DNA of 64,000 nt, taken from NCBI GenBank assembly GCA_027257055.1, contig JAPVLO010000206.1:2356001-2420000 (forward strand). The letters are read 5' to 3'. How positions within the stretch are numbered: the first letter of the stretch is position 1; each line of letters starts with the position of its first letter. The notes beneath the pieces are model-generated. The model had not been told where the DNA came from. It ran no database searches and worked only from the letters and a program-made list of their open reading frames with translations. This document shows positions 38,199 to 49,200 of this stretch, piece after piece. The stretch comes from Cephalopachus bancanus (taxonomy: Eukaryota; Chordata; Mammalia; Primates; Tarsiidae). Made by a program: the position numbers and the translations under genes.

Positions 38199-38405
38199 CG
38201 TAATACTATAAGAGAATGATCGGCAGTAGTGGAAAACTGCCGGGAGGGGGCGGGGAAGTGGGATTGGCAGTAGTGAGAATCTGCTTGGGGAAGGGGGGGC
38301 ACACCTCATTAACAAGGGTACCTGCATAATGAGTATTTGTATATCTAACCCTGAATTGTACCCCACATCTTTAAAATTAAAAAAAAATAAAAGAACAAAA
38401 AAGAA
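38199..38405 (+). mobile_element. L1 3' UTR insertion with duplicated G-rich segment
   Basis: 5'-truncated L1 tail matching 23225-23395 (ACCCTGAATTGTACCCCACATC and A-tail). The G-rich 3' UTR segment is present twice: GGCAGTAGTGGAAAACTGCC..GGGGGCGGGG, then GGCAGTAGTGAGAATCTGC..GGGGGGG. Target duplications are AGAAAATTTAACTCGT and AGAAAATTCAACTTGT. Confidence 0.88.
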
Positions 38406-39029
38406 AGAAAATTCAACTTGTTTACTTATTACTTATACATGATCCACTTTCATTGAAAATTGCGTACGATAACTATTCATAAAATGATCACATCAAGGAT
38501 TTATAAACAGAAGTCAAATAACAAAATGGATTGAAAGAAGAGAACATTACATCAGAAAACATAAGGATGATATTTAACTCTGAGTTTCGGCCATAAAATA
38601 AAAGAAGGGGGACAAAAAGTTAAGCTATCTGGGTTCCATTATTTAACTTAAGAGAGTATATAGATCCTTTAGGAGAGGTTGAGTTGATACATTTCAAGTA
38701 CGGATTATTTATAAAACTAGGACTTAAATACAACTTTTTAGCAATGCATCTGCTACGTATGGAAGACCTATCTGTGTGTGTGAGTATGCTCCGTGTGTGC
38801 ATGAAGGTACATATCTATCTGTCATCTAACATCTCATTTTGTATATGTATTTCAAACATTTAAGACAAAAGGAAGCTCCCAGAAGGCTTTGCAAGCCCTC
38901 TCTCAGTTTCTAGGAATGGCTGCCTATCACAGGAAAGACTCCATGACAAGGATGGGGTCCAGGTAATAACATGGCCCCCAGGACACCTGCAGACCAACTC
39001 TGCTGCTTCATAGCTGAGCCGGTCCTCCA

Positions 39030-39540
39030 CAAGCCAGGTTGTTTCCCAATCTCGGACCCTTGCCTGCTAGTCGGAGAATGGGAAATCAGACCGTCTTGCT
39101 GCCCTTAGCAGGATCCAGGTGCCCCAGGAAAGCTCTTTGGCACCCAGATGTCCTGCCCCAGGGCATCGCTGTCTACACCCACCCCGTGGGCCAAGCCTGG
39201 CGTATGACTGGGCGTCTGCTCAGCTTCCATTTGGCACTCTGGGTCCCTGCTGGTCCTGGAACCCTGCCCCAAACCACAGCTGCCTGGCTCGTGGCCTGTT
39301 GATCTGCCTACGCCTTGCCAGAATGCTCTCTCCCTCTCTGGAGGGCTGGAACTTGTCATCATACCCTTCCCTCGGCTGCTTGGCTGCTTCGGGGAGTCCT
39401 TCCACTCTGATGGCCCAGAAAGGCCCCGCCCCCATGAAATACCTTCCTCTCCCCAAATCCCCTTCCCCTCCCTGCTGTGAAGGTTCCTCTGCAGGAAACC
39501 TAAATACCCCATGCCTCCACTTATCTGATTAAACCCTCTG
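39030..39540. other. GC-rich unique segment
   Basis: Noticeably richer in G+C than its surroundings and free of recognised repeats. Long frames stay open on both strands (39119-39532 plus, 39105-39512 minus), as expected by chance in GC-rich DNA. No domain, no clear splice context. A decayed LTR or a non-coding exon are possibilities I cannot test. Confidence 0.4.
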
Positions 39541-39960
39541 GAGGGTTAGACCCAAGTTCCCCAAACCCTAGAGTAGTAATGATGTAGATTCCAGGTTGTC
39601 CTCCTTAGAAGCCAGCTTGGGCCAATCCTGGGTCCTCCTGTCGGCCCACTGACCCACTGTCTAGAAAGTTGATGAAAGCGGACAGAGGTCTCACCTTCCC
39701 TAGGAGGTATGTGAAGGTTGTGTCCAGGCCCCCTCACATCAGGAAGGTGTTTGTAGGACAGTGACAGGGCAGGGGCTACTCTTCTATTTCACCACCAGAA
39801 GGATTCCAAAGGCTCAAAAGTCACCTGGCCATGCTGCCAAGGAGAAATGGAGTGTCTGTCCCATGACCAGCCCCTTGGAGAAAAGGACTAGGGGAAAGGT
39901 CCCCTCCAGTCCTCTCCTTTTGCGGGGGGGATGCCTAAGAAAGAACCAAAGTATTGATCT

Positions 39961-40264
39961 ATTTTTATTTTTTCATTTTTTATTTTTTTGGGTTGGAGTC
40001 TCACTCCGTTGCCCAGGTTGGAGAGCAGAGGCACGCTCACAGTCACCCAGCATCGTCCTACTAGGCTCCAGCGATCCTTCCACCTCAGCCTTTCAAGTAG
40101 CTGGAACTACAGGTGTGCACTACCACAACCAGCTAATTTTTGATTTATTGTAAAGACGAGGTCTCGCCAAGTTGTCCAGGCTGGACTTGAACCTGCGGGC
40201 TCAGGCAATCCACTCGCCTTGGCCTCCCAAAGTGCTGGGATTATAGACAGCCACCGAGCCCAGA
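39961..40264 (-). mobile_element. Young-type Alu
   Basis: Reverse dimer with GATTTATTGTAAAGACGAGG and GTGCTGGGATTATAGACAGCC. AAAGTATTGATC and AAAGTATTTATTGACC flank it. Right-arm middle (CAGTCACCCAGCATCGTCC) altered. Confidence 0.93.
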
Positions 40265-40479
40265 CTAAAGTATTTATTGACCCTCAGGAGCTTATTGTAA
40301 GGGTAACATACTTAAGATCAGTTCTTTGATAAATCCAAGGTTGGGGCAGGGGGCTCTGTGGGGCTGTAACAGCCCATTGTGTTCTGTGGAAGCAGAGTTT
40401 CCAGGTGCCCAAGCAGTGGACACAGATGGCCAGAGGAATTGCCATCTTTAGGAGGCCATCAAGAAACCCTGCCACGCCC

Positions 40480-40670
40480 AGCACGTGAAGTATGAGCTCC
40501 CTGAGGTTGAGGGCTCCCAGCAGGTACCAGCCAACATGGCAGCCACAGCTCACGACTGGCACATTTAGCGCCATCTGCTTGAAAGAAAGGGATGTCTGTA
40601 ATGGAGAAAAGGTATGGGACGCACTTCTGCAGTGCCGGGTTCATAGTGAGCACTCAGTACACATTCACAG
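40480..40670 (+). mobile_element. L2-like tail fragment
   Basis: GAAGTATGAGCTCCCTGAGG, then GCAGTGCCGGGTTCATAGTGAGCACTCAGTA in broken blocks, resembles the forward L2 tail. Middle portion not alignable by eye. Confidence 0.4.
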
Positions 40671-41628
40671 TTTCACCCACCGGAGACCCACGAAGTTGAC
40701 GTGGAGGGAGGAACACGTGGGGTTGGCAGGGCACATGCCACGTGGGGCCAGCCCAGGGCTCCTTTGGGTGACGTGGAAACTTGTCCCTCCACCTCCAGCT
40801 GAGGCCATGACTCTGGGAGGGACTTTAGAAGCCATCGCCGCATGGAGGGAACTGTTTTCTCTGGGTTTCTTCCGCCTGATACCTTCCAGGAAATGTGTTC
40901 TGTAGAGAGTGAAGAGGCAGGAACTTTAGAGTGTACCAGTGGAGGCTGAGGCAACGGTGAGACAAAAACATTGTTGGGTCACTGTAGTCCTGCTCTTCAA
41001 AGCGCCTGCATGGCATAGCTGGGGCCTCTCTTTTGTAACTTGAGTTGCAAGTGCTTGAGTATTTATTTTCATTTAGCGATTATAAAGTAGATAAAATGTA
41101 TAAATAGTGAACCACACTCCTTAAGCGACCTTCAAACAGAGAAGTAACAAAAAGCAGTTACATAAAGATGTACATCTCATTTTAAATGTGCCAGAAAGCA
41201 AAACAAAATAGAAAAAAAATTCAGTATTTAGGCCAGATAAGACAGGGAGTGACTGTGGACGATTTAGCTATTTTCTTAAAGGATGAATGACAGATGCACT
41301 GAAGACCCAGTCTGCAATTTGGCTGGGGTAGTTTAAGGTGAGAAAATACCCAAACCAGCCTCTCCTGGTCTTTTTTGTCTGGAGCTACAAAAACTCAGGC
41401 TCTGACTCTGTGGGTTGGGCTGAGGTTTCTGTGTGAAGAAGCCACTGTGTAGCAGATGATGCTGGGCTGGGGAGGCTGGAGGCCATTGGCCTCCCTGTGG
41501 CTTGGAGGCCCACTGCTGGAGAGAGGGACCCGGGTCATGCGCACAGTGGTCACAAGAGAGGCTTCCAGCAGGAGTGAAGGAGACAAGATAGTAAACAGCA
41601 AAAATGGTTTCAAAGCAAACATTGCAAC
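40671..41628. other. Unique sequence, no recognised feature
   Basis: No repeat or coding signal recognised. Includes an A/T-rich part at 41050-41240. Confidence 0.45.
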
Positions 41629-41997
41629 TGCCTTGGTCCATTTGGGCTGCTCTAGCAAAAAACGTTAGACTGGGGTGCTCATAAACAACAGACATGGATT
41701 GCTCACAGTTCTGGAGACTTGGAAGTCCAAGGTCAAGGCACCCGCAGATTTGGTGTTTGGCAAAGGTCTATTTCCTTGTTCACGGAAGGCGCCTTCTTGC
41801 TGTGTCTTCACATGCTGGGAGGGACTAACTGGCTCTCTGGGGTCTCTCTTATAACTAATCTCACTCATGAGGGTTCCACCCCCATGGACCTGATCATCTC
41901 TCAAAGGTCCCACCTTCTGACACCATCATCTCAGGGGCTAGGATTTCAACATGTGGATTTGAGGGGCAGTGAACATAAGAATTCCATCCATTACACA
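41629..41997 (-). mobile_element. MLT1-type MaLR LTR
   Basis: Reverse MLT1 landmarks in order: TGCTCATAAACAACAGACATG, CTCACAGTTCTGGAGACTTGG, AAGTCCAAGGTCAAGGC, CCTTCTTGCTGTGTC, CTTATAACTAATCTCACTC, GGATTTCAACATGTGGATTTG and ATTCCATCCATTACAC. A solo LTR without internal sequence. Confidence 0.82.
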
Positions 41998-42150
41998 AAT
42001 GTTATCCAGTTTAGGTAAGATGACTACTCAAATGATAGTTTTAAATCATCTATATTCATTTTTAAATCATTGGAACATGCACCTGAACTATCCCTCAGGT
42101 TTGGCATTTACCTGTTCATGGGAATTGGGAAAACAAGCAAAGACCCTTAG

Positions 42151-42320
42151 CAGCACTGTTTCCAAAGTGCAGTCCATGAACTCCCTTCCTCACCCCACAG
42201 GACTGGATGCACAGTCCCAGACCGTTCCCACCTTAGAACTACTGAGTCAGAATCTCTGAGGACAGGGTCCGGGAATCTGTATTTTAAAGCTGTACGTATA
42301 ATAATTTTGAAAACCATTAA
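42151..42320. mobile_element. hAT-Charlie-type MITE remnant
   Basis: CAGCACTGTTTCCAAAGTGCAG at the left, TTAGAACTACTGAGTCAGAATC, GGAATCTGTATTTTAAAGC, and TTTTGAAAACCATTA at the right, the familiar order of a Charlie MITE. Ends decayed. Confidence 0.65.
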
Positions 42321-42384
42321 CCCAAAGGGTAAAAGATCAAATTGCAAACTTATATCTCGCCCTTAATCTTGCAGCCAGGCACTG

Positions 42385-42600
42385 GAAAGCACATTGAATT
42401 TAGAATCAAAACGTTTGGGTTAAAATTATGCTACTTAGCCTTGAGCAATTCACTTAATTTTCTATGGCTTCAGTTTTTCTCATTTGCAAAATGGAAATTC
42501 CACTCAGTGTTGTAAACATTAATTGGCAGAGAATGTGCAAGCATTTGCCTTGGAAACTCTAACGGGTTCTATAAATGCTTGTTATTATCATTATTATTAA
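42385..42600 (+). mobile_element. MIR SINE
   Basis: AATTTAGAATCAAAACG, TGGGTTAAAATTATGCTAC, CTTGAGCAATTCACTTAA, TTCTCATTTGCAAAATGG, CAGTGTTGTAAACATTAA, TGCTTGTTATTATCATTATTA. Nearly full length, forward. Confidence 0.78.
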
Positions 42601-42614
42601 CTGTCGGGCATCAG

Positions 42615-42850
42615 AAAGGCTCCCCGCCCCCCTGCCAAGTGTCAGCATCCTTGTCTAAGCTACTGTCATCTCTTGTCCAGAATACTACAATAACACCCCC
42701 AAAGTCATTCTTCCTCTTCTTCCTTTCTTACTTTCTGCTTCATACATCTCCCTTACTAGGCCCTTCAAAACTTCCTGTTGTCCTTAGAATAAAGACTAAA
42801 ATCCTTAACAAGACTAGCTGTAAATATTATCCAGATCTGACTGATTGAGA
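42615..42850 (+). mobile_element. L2 fragment
   Basis: CCAGAATACTACAATAACACC, CAAAACTTCCTGTTGTCC, TTAGAATAAAGACTAAAATCC, TTAACAAGACTAGCTG resembles the L2 segment upstream of the tail, forward. Confidence 0.55.
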
Positions 42851-43094
42851 AGAAAGAATTGAAATGCCAAGGATCCAGAGTATCATTGACTGCCCAGCAA
42901 AAATACACTTTAGGTTTAATTCTAGCATTTAGGAGCCCCTGAGAGACAAGACATTGCACAGAGGACGAGTCCTTTGCCTACAACAAAAGTCCCAGGCGGG
43001 GATGAGACAGATTATAGACAAAGACAAGGTCTCACCAGCACGCCTAGAATCAGCCCTATTGAAGAATGAGAAAGACATGATATTAAAAATTGTT

Positions 43095-43388
43095 GCCGGG
43101 CTTGATGGCTCAGCCTGTAATCCCGTGCCTCGGGAGGATGAGGTGAGTGGATTGCCTGAGCCCGCGGGTTCGAGACCCGCCTGGGCAACTTGGCGAGACC
43201 TCATCTCTACAATAAATCAAAAAATTAGCCAGGTGTGGTAGTGCGTGCCTGTAGTTCCAACTACTTGGAAGGCTGAGGTGGAAGGATCGCCGGAGCCCAG
43301 CAGGTTGAGGCTGCAGTGGTCGGGAGTGGCCACTGTACTCCAGTCTGGGCGACAGAGTGAGACTCCGACTCAAAAAAAAAAAAAAAAT
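43095..43388 (+). mobile_element. Young-type Alu
   Basis: GCCGGGCTTGATGGCTCAGCC, CGGGTTCGAGACCCGCC, CAATAAATCAAAAAATTAGC, right arm GTGGTCGGGAGTGGCCAC, long A-tail. One of the least decayed copies. I could not find a clear target duplication. Confidence 0.95.
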
Positions 43389-43554
43389 GGAGGCTTTGAA
43401 CTGTGTGGGCCTAAAGAAATTATTCTAATTTGTAGTGCTTATAACATGATTAAATATAACTTAAAGAGCCAAAAGAGCATTTAATTTGTTTTCAATATAC
43501 AGAGATACTTACTGACAGGCATTTTTATTAATGGACGCATTCTTCATTATTCAT

Positions 43555-43868
<314 letters not shown>

Positions 43869-44554
43869 TAAGAAATACACTTTTTCTTTTAGAACAGTTT
43901 ATATTTTTACAGAAAACCTGCAAATGTAGGACAGAGGGTTCCCACCTATCCCTCACCCAGCTCCCAATGGTGTTATCATCTTACATTGTCATGGTACCTT
44001 TATCAAAAGTAGAAAACTGACACTGGTACAATACTGTGAACTAAACTCCACCCTTAATCAGATTCCCCCAGGGTTTCCACAAACACCCTTTTCTGTTCAG
44101 GATCTAATTCAGAATTCCACATTGCATCTAGTCGTCTCCTCTGGGCTATGACAGTTTCTCTTATTTTCTTTGTTTTTGATGAGCTCGACAGTTTTAAGTT
44201 TTGCTGGTCAGGTGTTTTGCAGAAAGCCCCTCATTTGGGACATGTCTGCTGTTTCCTCATGACTAGGCTTTTGGGGAAGAACACAGAACACACAGGCGAA
44301 GTGCCGTTTTCACCCCCTATCAAGGGTACCTAATATCACTGAGATATATCACTGTAGATGTTGACCTTGATTCCTTTGCCCAGGGAATGCCTGCCAGATT
44401 TCTCCACTGTAAAGTTACTTTTATCCCTGTTAGGTTAAAAATATCCCAGCGAGGTCTCCAAAATGTTAGGTCAGGCCTGATGGTGGGTGGGTGAGGGGTG
44501 TGTGATCCGGTGCCGTGTGAAAGATGCAAAGAATTGCATAGAAGTTGGATTAGA

Positions 44555-44841
44555 GCCAGGCTCGGTGGCTCAGCCTGGATTACGCGCATTGGGAGACCGA
44601 GGTGAGTGAATTGCCTGAGCCCGTGGGTTCGAGACCCGCCCAGGCAACTTGGCAAGCCCTCATCTCTACAATAAATCAAAACAATTAGCCGGGTGTGGTA
44701 GCGTCCGCCTGTAGTTCCGGCTACTTGGAAGGCTGAGGCGGAAAGATCGCCGGAGCCCAGCAGGTCGAGGCTGCAGTGGCCGGGAGCGGCCGCTGTACTC
44801 CAGTCTGGGTGACAGAGTGAGACTCCAAATGAAAAAAAAAA
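44555..44841 (+). mobile_element. Young-type Alu with exact target duplication
   Basis: GGCTCGGTGGCTCAGCCTGG, GGGTTCGAGACCCGCC, CAATAAATC and right arm GTGGCCGGGAGCGGCCGC. The 15-base duplication AGAAGTTGGATTAGA is exact at 44540 and 44842. Confidence 0.97.
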
Positions 44842-44881
44842 AGAAGTTGGATTAGAGAATATAGTTTATTTAGAAAGTAAA

Positions 44882-45135
44882 TTAGAGAGAGAGAAAAATT
44901 TACCTCCCCCCAAGGTAGGGGAGGGGGCCAAAGCTAGGAAACATGGCAATCATAGCTCAAGGAGCTACATGGCCAGACCATAACTTAGCAAAGCAATGAC
45001 AAATAGTTAGAGAAAGAGAGAGGAGATTCACCTCTCCAAGGTAGGGGAGGGGACTAAAGTTAAGAAAACCTGGCAGCCATAGCTCAGAGTACATGTAGCC
45101 TGCCCAGTGCATATCAAAACAATGGCAAATGGCTG
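44882..45135 (+). repeat. Tandem duplication, period about 125 bases
   Basis: Two units start TTAGAGAGAGAG and TTAGAGAAAGAG and share CCAAGGTAGGGGAGGG, CTAAAG/CAAAGC, CATAGCTCA and AGCAATGACAAAT / AACAATGGCAAAT. The units differ at many positions, so the duplication is old. Confidence 0.85.
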
Positions 45136-45778
45136 CTCGAGGTTGAATCCTTTTAAACTTTTCCTTTGAAAGGGCAGGTTGTTAAGGTGATTGGGTGGTG
45201 TTCTGCAGGTAAGCACAGGTACTAACATCAGGTGATGGGTGGGTTAGTCACATGACTGCTGCCATGTCAATGAGGTCATCATGAAGGTCTTGAAGAGCAG
45301 ATTAGGTTAACTTGTTTACAAAACAAGCTGGTGGGGGGTTGTAAAGCAATTATCAATAGCTACCTCTGAGAAGCCTGTTCTGTCCTTGGCTAGTGATTAG
45401 AGGATAAATTAAAATGAACTCCTAGAAAAACACAACAAAGTTAAGCAATGTTAAAATGGCTGCTCATTGGCGATATTGACTCCATGTTATGTCCTTTCAC
45501 TCCCCTTCCAAGTTGTGGTCTTTGGAAGCAAGTCGCTAACCATGCCCATGCCCACATGTATGGGCGGTTGGGAGATTGGGGGACAGGGCGGGGGTTCAGC
45601 TTTGGCTCCTGGAGGGGGAGTATCGATGTAATTATTTGGAATTCTTCTGTAAGAAAGAATTGTCTCTCCTCCTTCCCTCCCCCTGCCCTGTGTATTTATT
45701 TCTTCAATCACTTATTTATGTTAGTATAGACTCATGGATATTTGTTTTATACTTTGGGTTTTAATCCAATAGTATTTA

Positions 45779-45921
45779 CAGATGATCCTTGACTTACAAT
45801 GGAGTTACATTCCAATAAACCTATTGCAATTCAAAAATATCTTAAGTTGAAAAGTATTTAATACCCCAATAAACCTATCGTAAAATTGAAAATCTAAAGT
45901 TCTTAAGTCAGGAACTGACTG
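45779..45921. mobile_element. Tigger-type MITE with TA target
   Basis: Left CAGATGATCCTTGACTTAC and right GTCAGGAACTGACTG (inverse CAGTCAGTTCCTGAC) are inverted ends. TA sits immediately outside both. The interior has CCAATAAACCTATTGCAATTC and CCTATCGTAAAATTGAAAA. Only 143 bases remain. Confidence 0.88.
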
Positions 45922-46389
45922 TATTTTGTTGCTCATGTTGTGCAACTTTGGTCACTGGGGGTTCTTTCAGGCTGTCACTCCTGTGTCCCTTTGACATGTC
46001 CTATCCTTTCACTTTTTGAGCCCTTCCCTACTTCCTGCGGCCCCTTCCCCCAGAGTTGGTCATTTTTCCAAAAAGTCCTGATTCCTTCTACTGGAGAATA
46101 ATATTAGAAACCAATATCTGTGTGTTGGGTGTACATTAGATTTTAAAAACACATTTTAGAATTTATTTGTAATTATAAAAATTTGTACTCTTAGTAAAAT
46201 TTTCAGGCAACACAGAAATGTTATAAGTTAAACATGAAGAAAGTCCCACCTGCTGTTTCTCCAGTGTACTCTTCAAAACTCAACTGTGGTTTAGAGTGTG
46301 TTTATAGGTTTAAAAAACGGATAAACTAGTGTATCCTTATAGTACAACATTAGAAAACTACTAAAAAGTATAAATTAATAAGATTTCAT

Positions 46390-46800
46390 AGTTGTTTGCA
46401 TTGTTTGCAATGGGGAAAATTAGAAACAACATACATGACCAACAGTGGGAGATTAGTTACAAATACTACAGTTCATTTATAAAATGTGACCCTGAGAGCC
46501 TGATAAAAAATCATGTGCAATAAAGATATTTAATGACATAAGGCAATGTTCACAGTATAACTATTAAATGAAAAACAGCAGATTACAAAACACTATGTAC
46601 AATGTTTATTTTCTCTTTTTTGTAAAAATAATAAAATTAATAGCACTATTTTACCAAAAAAGACTAATAGGATATGTAACAATATGTCATAGCAATGAAT
46701 TCTGAATGTTATAATACAGATTATTTTATCTTTCTCCTTTTTCTTGATGTGCATTTTCCAAATTCTGTCCAGTTAACACACATTACTTTTGAACTAAGGA
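46390..46800 (+). mobile_element. Old L1 3' end (L1M-like)
   Basis: TTAGAAACAACATACATGACC, CAACAGTGGGAGATTAG, CAATAAAGATATTTAATGAC, AAACAGCAGATTACAAAACAC and ATGTGCATTTTCCAAATTC follow the typical order of an old L1 tail. Confidence 0.7.
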
Positions 46801-46812
46801 AGTAGAGTAATA

Positions 46813-46895
46813 CAGGCAGTCCTTGTTTTACACAATATCTTGTTAACTGAAGCTCTGCATATTGGAATCATGACCTTGATATACACAGTTCTGTG
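46813..46895 (+). mobile_element. Possible Tigger end fragment
   Basis: TA followed by CAGGCAGTCCTTGTTTTAC looks like a Tigger terminal repeat. No matching right end found. An Alu interrupts shortly after. Confidence 0.3.
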
Positions 46896-46920
46896 ATAGT
46901 AGTTATTATATTATTTTTAT

Positions 46921-47211
46921 TTTATTTTATTTTTTCAGTTGGAATCTCACTCTGTCGCCCAGACTGGAGTGCACTGGCCACTCCCGGCCACCGCAGCCTC
47001 GACCTGCTGGGCTCCGGCGATCCTTCCGCCTCAGCCTTCCAAGTAGCTGGAACTACAGGCGTGCGCTACCACGCCTGGCTAATTTTTGATTTATTGTAGA
47101 GATGGGGTCTCGTCAAGTTGCCCAGGCGGGTCTCAAACCCACGGATTCAGGCATTCCACTCACCTCAGCCTCCCAAGGCGCGGGATTACAGGCTGAGCCA
47201 CTGAGCCCGGC
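46921..47211 (-). mobile_element. Young-type Alu
   Basis: Reverse copy keeping many CpGs (GGCTCCGGCGATCCTTCCGCC, GTGCGCTACCACGCC), GATTTATTGTAGAGATGGGG and CCACTCCCGGCCACC. TTATTATATTATTTTTA and TTATTATGTTATTTTTA flank it. Confidence 0.96.
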
Positions 47212-47289
47212 TTATTATGTTATTTTTAAAAAATCTTTGGACTTAAATAATACAGAGTGTGAAAAGAAACACTAGTGTCTGGGATTGAA

Positions 47290-47400
47290 ATTGAGTTGAC
47301 ATAATCACTCATTCTCCCAACAAATATTTCATTGTGCCTTTACTAGACTAGGCACCATTATAGGTGCCAGGGACATAAGATACCAGGATATATGCCCAAG
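47290..47400 (-). mobile_element. L2 tail fragment
   Basis: CATTCTCCCAACAAATATTTC, CTAGACTAGGCACCATTATAGGTGCCAGGGACA is the reverse L2 tail. Confidence 0.7.
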
Positions 47401-47404
47401 GATG

Positions 47405-47990
47405 TTCTCATGTTCTCAGGAGAATTATTTGTGATGGCAAAACAGTGAAAACAACCTAAATTTCAAGCGCACATAAGAAAATTATGGTATAGTCATAAGA
47501 TAAAATAGTATGCACCCATTAAAAAACCAAGTTCTAGGCTAGGTGCTGTGGCTCATGCCTGTAATCCCAGCACTTTGGGAAACCAAGGCAAGAGGATTGC
47601 CTGAGCCCAGGGATTCGAGACCAGCCTGCGTAACTTGGCGAGACCTCGTCTCTACAATAAATATAAAATTTAGCCAGGTATGATGGCACGCGCCTATAGT
47701 TCCAGTTACTTGGATGGCTGCGGTGGAAAGATCGCCTAAGCCCAGGAAGTCAAAGCTGCTGTGTGTGACTGCACTCTAGCCTGGATGACAGAGTGTGACT
47801 CTGACTCAAAAAAAAAAAGAAAGAAAATCCATATTCCAGATCACATTTATTGGCACTGGAAATCTTAAAAATTGATGTTATAAATGAAAAAAAACAGGCA
47901 ACAAAATAGTATGTAGAGCATAATGCCATTTTTTACTAACAATGTATGTTTAAGTTTGCAAATAAATATTTTTATATTCATACCCAAGAT
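47405..47990 (+). mobile_element. Old L1 3' end (L1M-like), split by an Alu
   Basis: TGATGGCAAAACAGTGAAAACAACC, TATGGTATAGTCATAAG, ATGCACCCATTAAAAA, then after the Alu AAACAGGCAACAAAATAGTATG and GCATAATGCCATTTTTTAC. The same old L1 tail as 46390-46800. Confidence 0.7.
47537..47820 (+). mobile_element. Alu
   Basis: Dimer from GGCTAGGTGCTGTGGC with CAATAAATATAAAATTTAGCC linker and shortened right-arm middle (AAAGCTGCTGTGTGTGACTGC). Inserted in the old L1 tail. Confidence 0.92.
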
Positions 47991-48016
47991 CCGTATTTGA
48001 GTAAAACTAGCTCTCT

Positions 48017-48356
48017 AGGCTGGATTCGGTGGCTCAGCCTGTAATCTCAGCACTTTGGGAGGCCGAGGTGAGTGGATTGCCTAACTTCATGGGTTCGAGA
48101 CCTCGTCTCTACAATAAATAAATCAAAAAATTAGCTGGGCGTAATAGCGTGTGAAACCTCGCCTCTACAATAAATAAATCAAAAAATTAGCTGGGCATGG
48201 TAGCGTGCACCTGTTGTTCTGACTACTTGGAAGGCTGAGGCGGAAGGATTGCTGGAGCCCAAAAAAGTCAACGCTGGGGTGGCCCTGAGTGTGCCACTGC
48301 ACTCCAGTCTAGGGAATGGAGTGAGACTCCAACTCAAAAAAATAAAATAAAATAAA
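48017..48356 (+). mobile_element. Younger-type Alu with internal tandem duplication
   Basis: Within the linker, a segment of about 56 bases (ACCTCGTCTCTACAATAAATAAATC ... AGCTGGGCGTAATAGCGTGTG, in two overlapping parts) is repeated in tandem. TGGCTCAGCCTG and GGGTTCGAGACC are present. Exact target duplication AAAACTAGCTCTCT on both sides. Confidence 0.95.
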
Positions 48357-48370
48357 AAAACTAGCTCTCT

Positions 48371-49070
48371 CTTCCTGCATAAACTTGAGAAGATGGCCCT
48401 TGTCTAAGAACTTAATCAGACTCTCAAGTGGAACTTCAAGGCATCTGCTAAATCCTCTCGTATGTAAATAGAGGCCTGGAAATGACTCTGAGGTTGAGGC
48501 TCAGGAGAGTGGTATGAGAAAGCATGACTGAAGCAGCTTCCGCCTGCTTTCCTAAACTTCCAACCCAGTCATCATGCCAAGACCTTGAGTCAACTTTGGG
48601 TGTGTGTATGTAAATCAAGAAAAATGCCTGAGTTCCATATTGAGGTTAATACCAGTCTGTCAATGAAGGAAGAGCTACAGGTGCAAAGAACAAGAACTCG
48701 GTGGAGACAGGAAGTTGGAGCTCATGGTGCCTGTGAGGAAAAAGTTCATGTTGCATTTGTGTTTGCATCCTTGGCACCTAGCTAAGTGGCATGTTCATTT
48801 ACATTTATCTTAAATAGGGACTGGAGTCAAACAAGTCTGCTTTTCTTAACACATGCCTAGATAGCGTCAAGTGTTGCAATAGGAAGTACAAAAATTTCAA
48901 TTATGCATCCGTTTTTATTTCATCCCATATGTCTAGAATCATTATTGTTGGGATAAGTGCGTTCTTACCTCCAGGTTATGCATTAACTCTGATGTCTGTC
49001 ACCTGTCGCTGTTTATTGGCTCTTCACAATGTCTTCATTGTCAACATCATCCATATCCTCACACTCATCG
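48371..49070. other. Unique sequence, no recognised feature
   Basis: No clear repeat or coding signal. Faint L2-like wording near 48740-48830 is too decayed to call. Confidence 0.45.
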
Positions 49071-49074
49071 TAGT

Positions 49075-49200
49075 GAAGAGTACAGTGGGCTTATTAGGTA
49101 CAAGCACTATTCTAGATACTTTGCGTCACTTAACCTTCATCACAATCCTACGGGGTGTTACAGTTGAGAAACTCAAGATACAGATGTTAACTTCTATTTT
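49075..49200 (-). mobile_element. MIR SINE fragment
   Basis: AAGCACTATTCTAGATACTTTG, CACTTAACCTTCATCACAATCCTACGGGGTG and AGTTGAGAAACTCAAG follow the reverse MIR order. Confidence 0.65.

Larger units (their letters stand above)
44440..45518. mobile_element. Unidentified insertion, possibly a solo LTR
   Basis: About 0.8 kb of non-LINE sequence (excluding the Alu) lies between two parts of the same old LINE. It contains a tandem 125-base repeat, as LTR enhancer regions often do, and GATAAATTAAAATG late in the element. I do not recognise a family, and clear TG..CA ends and target duplication are not evident. Confidence 0.35.
43870..46140. mobile_element. Ancient LINE block (L1M-like), split twice
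   Basis: Same family as 15237-16190: ACAGAAAACCTGCAAATG, CACATTGCATCTAGTCGTC, CCAGATTTCTCCACTGTAAAG, then after an insertion ATTATTTGGAATTCTTCTG, GTATAGACTCATGGATATTTG, and after a second insertion TTTTGAGCCCTTCCCTACTTCC to AGAAACCAATATCTGTGTG. Interrupted at about 44440-45518 and 45779-45921. Confidence 0.65.

Noticed and set aside
39105..39532. Two antiparallel frames of 135 and 137 codons
   Set aside because: Stop codons are rare by composition in this GC-rich segment; no domain, start context or splice evidence.
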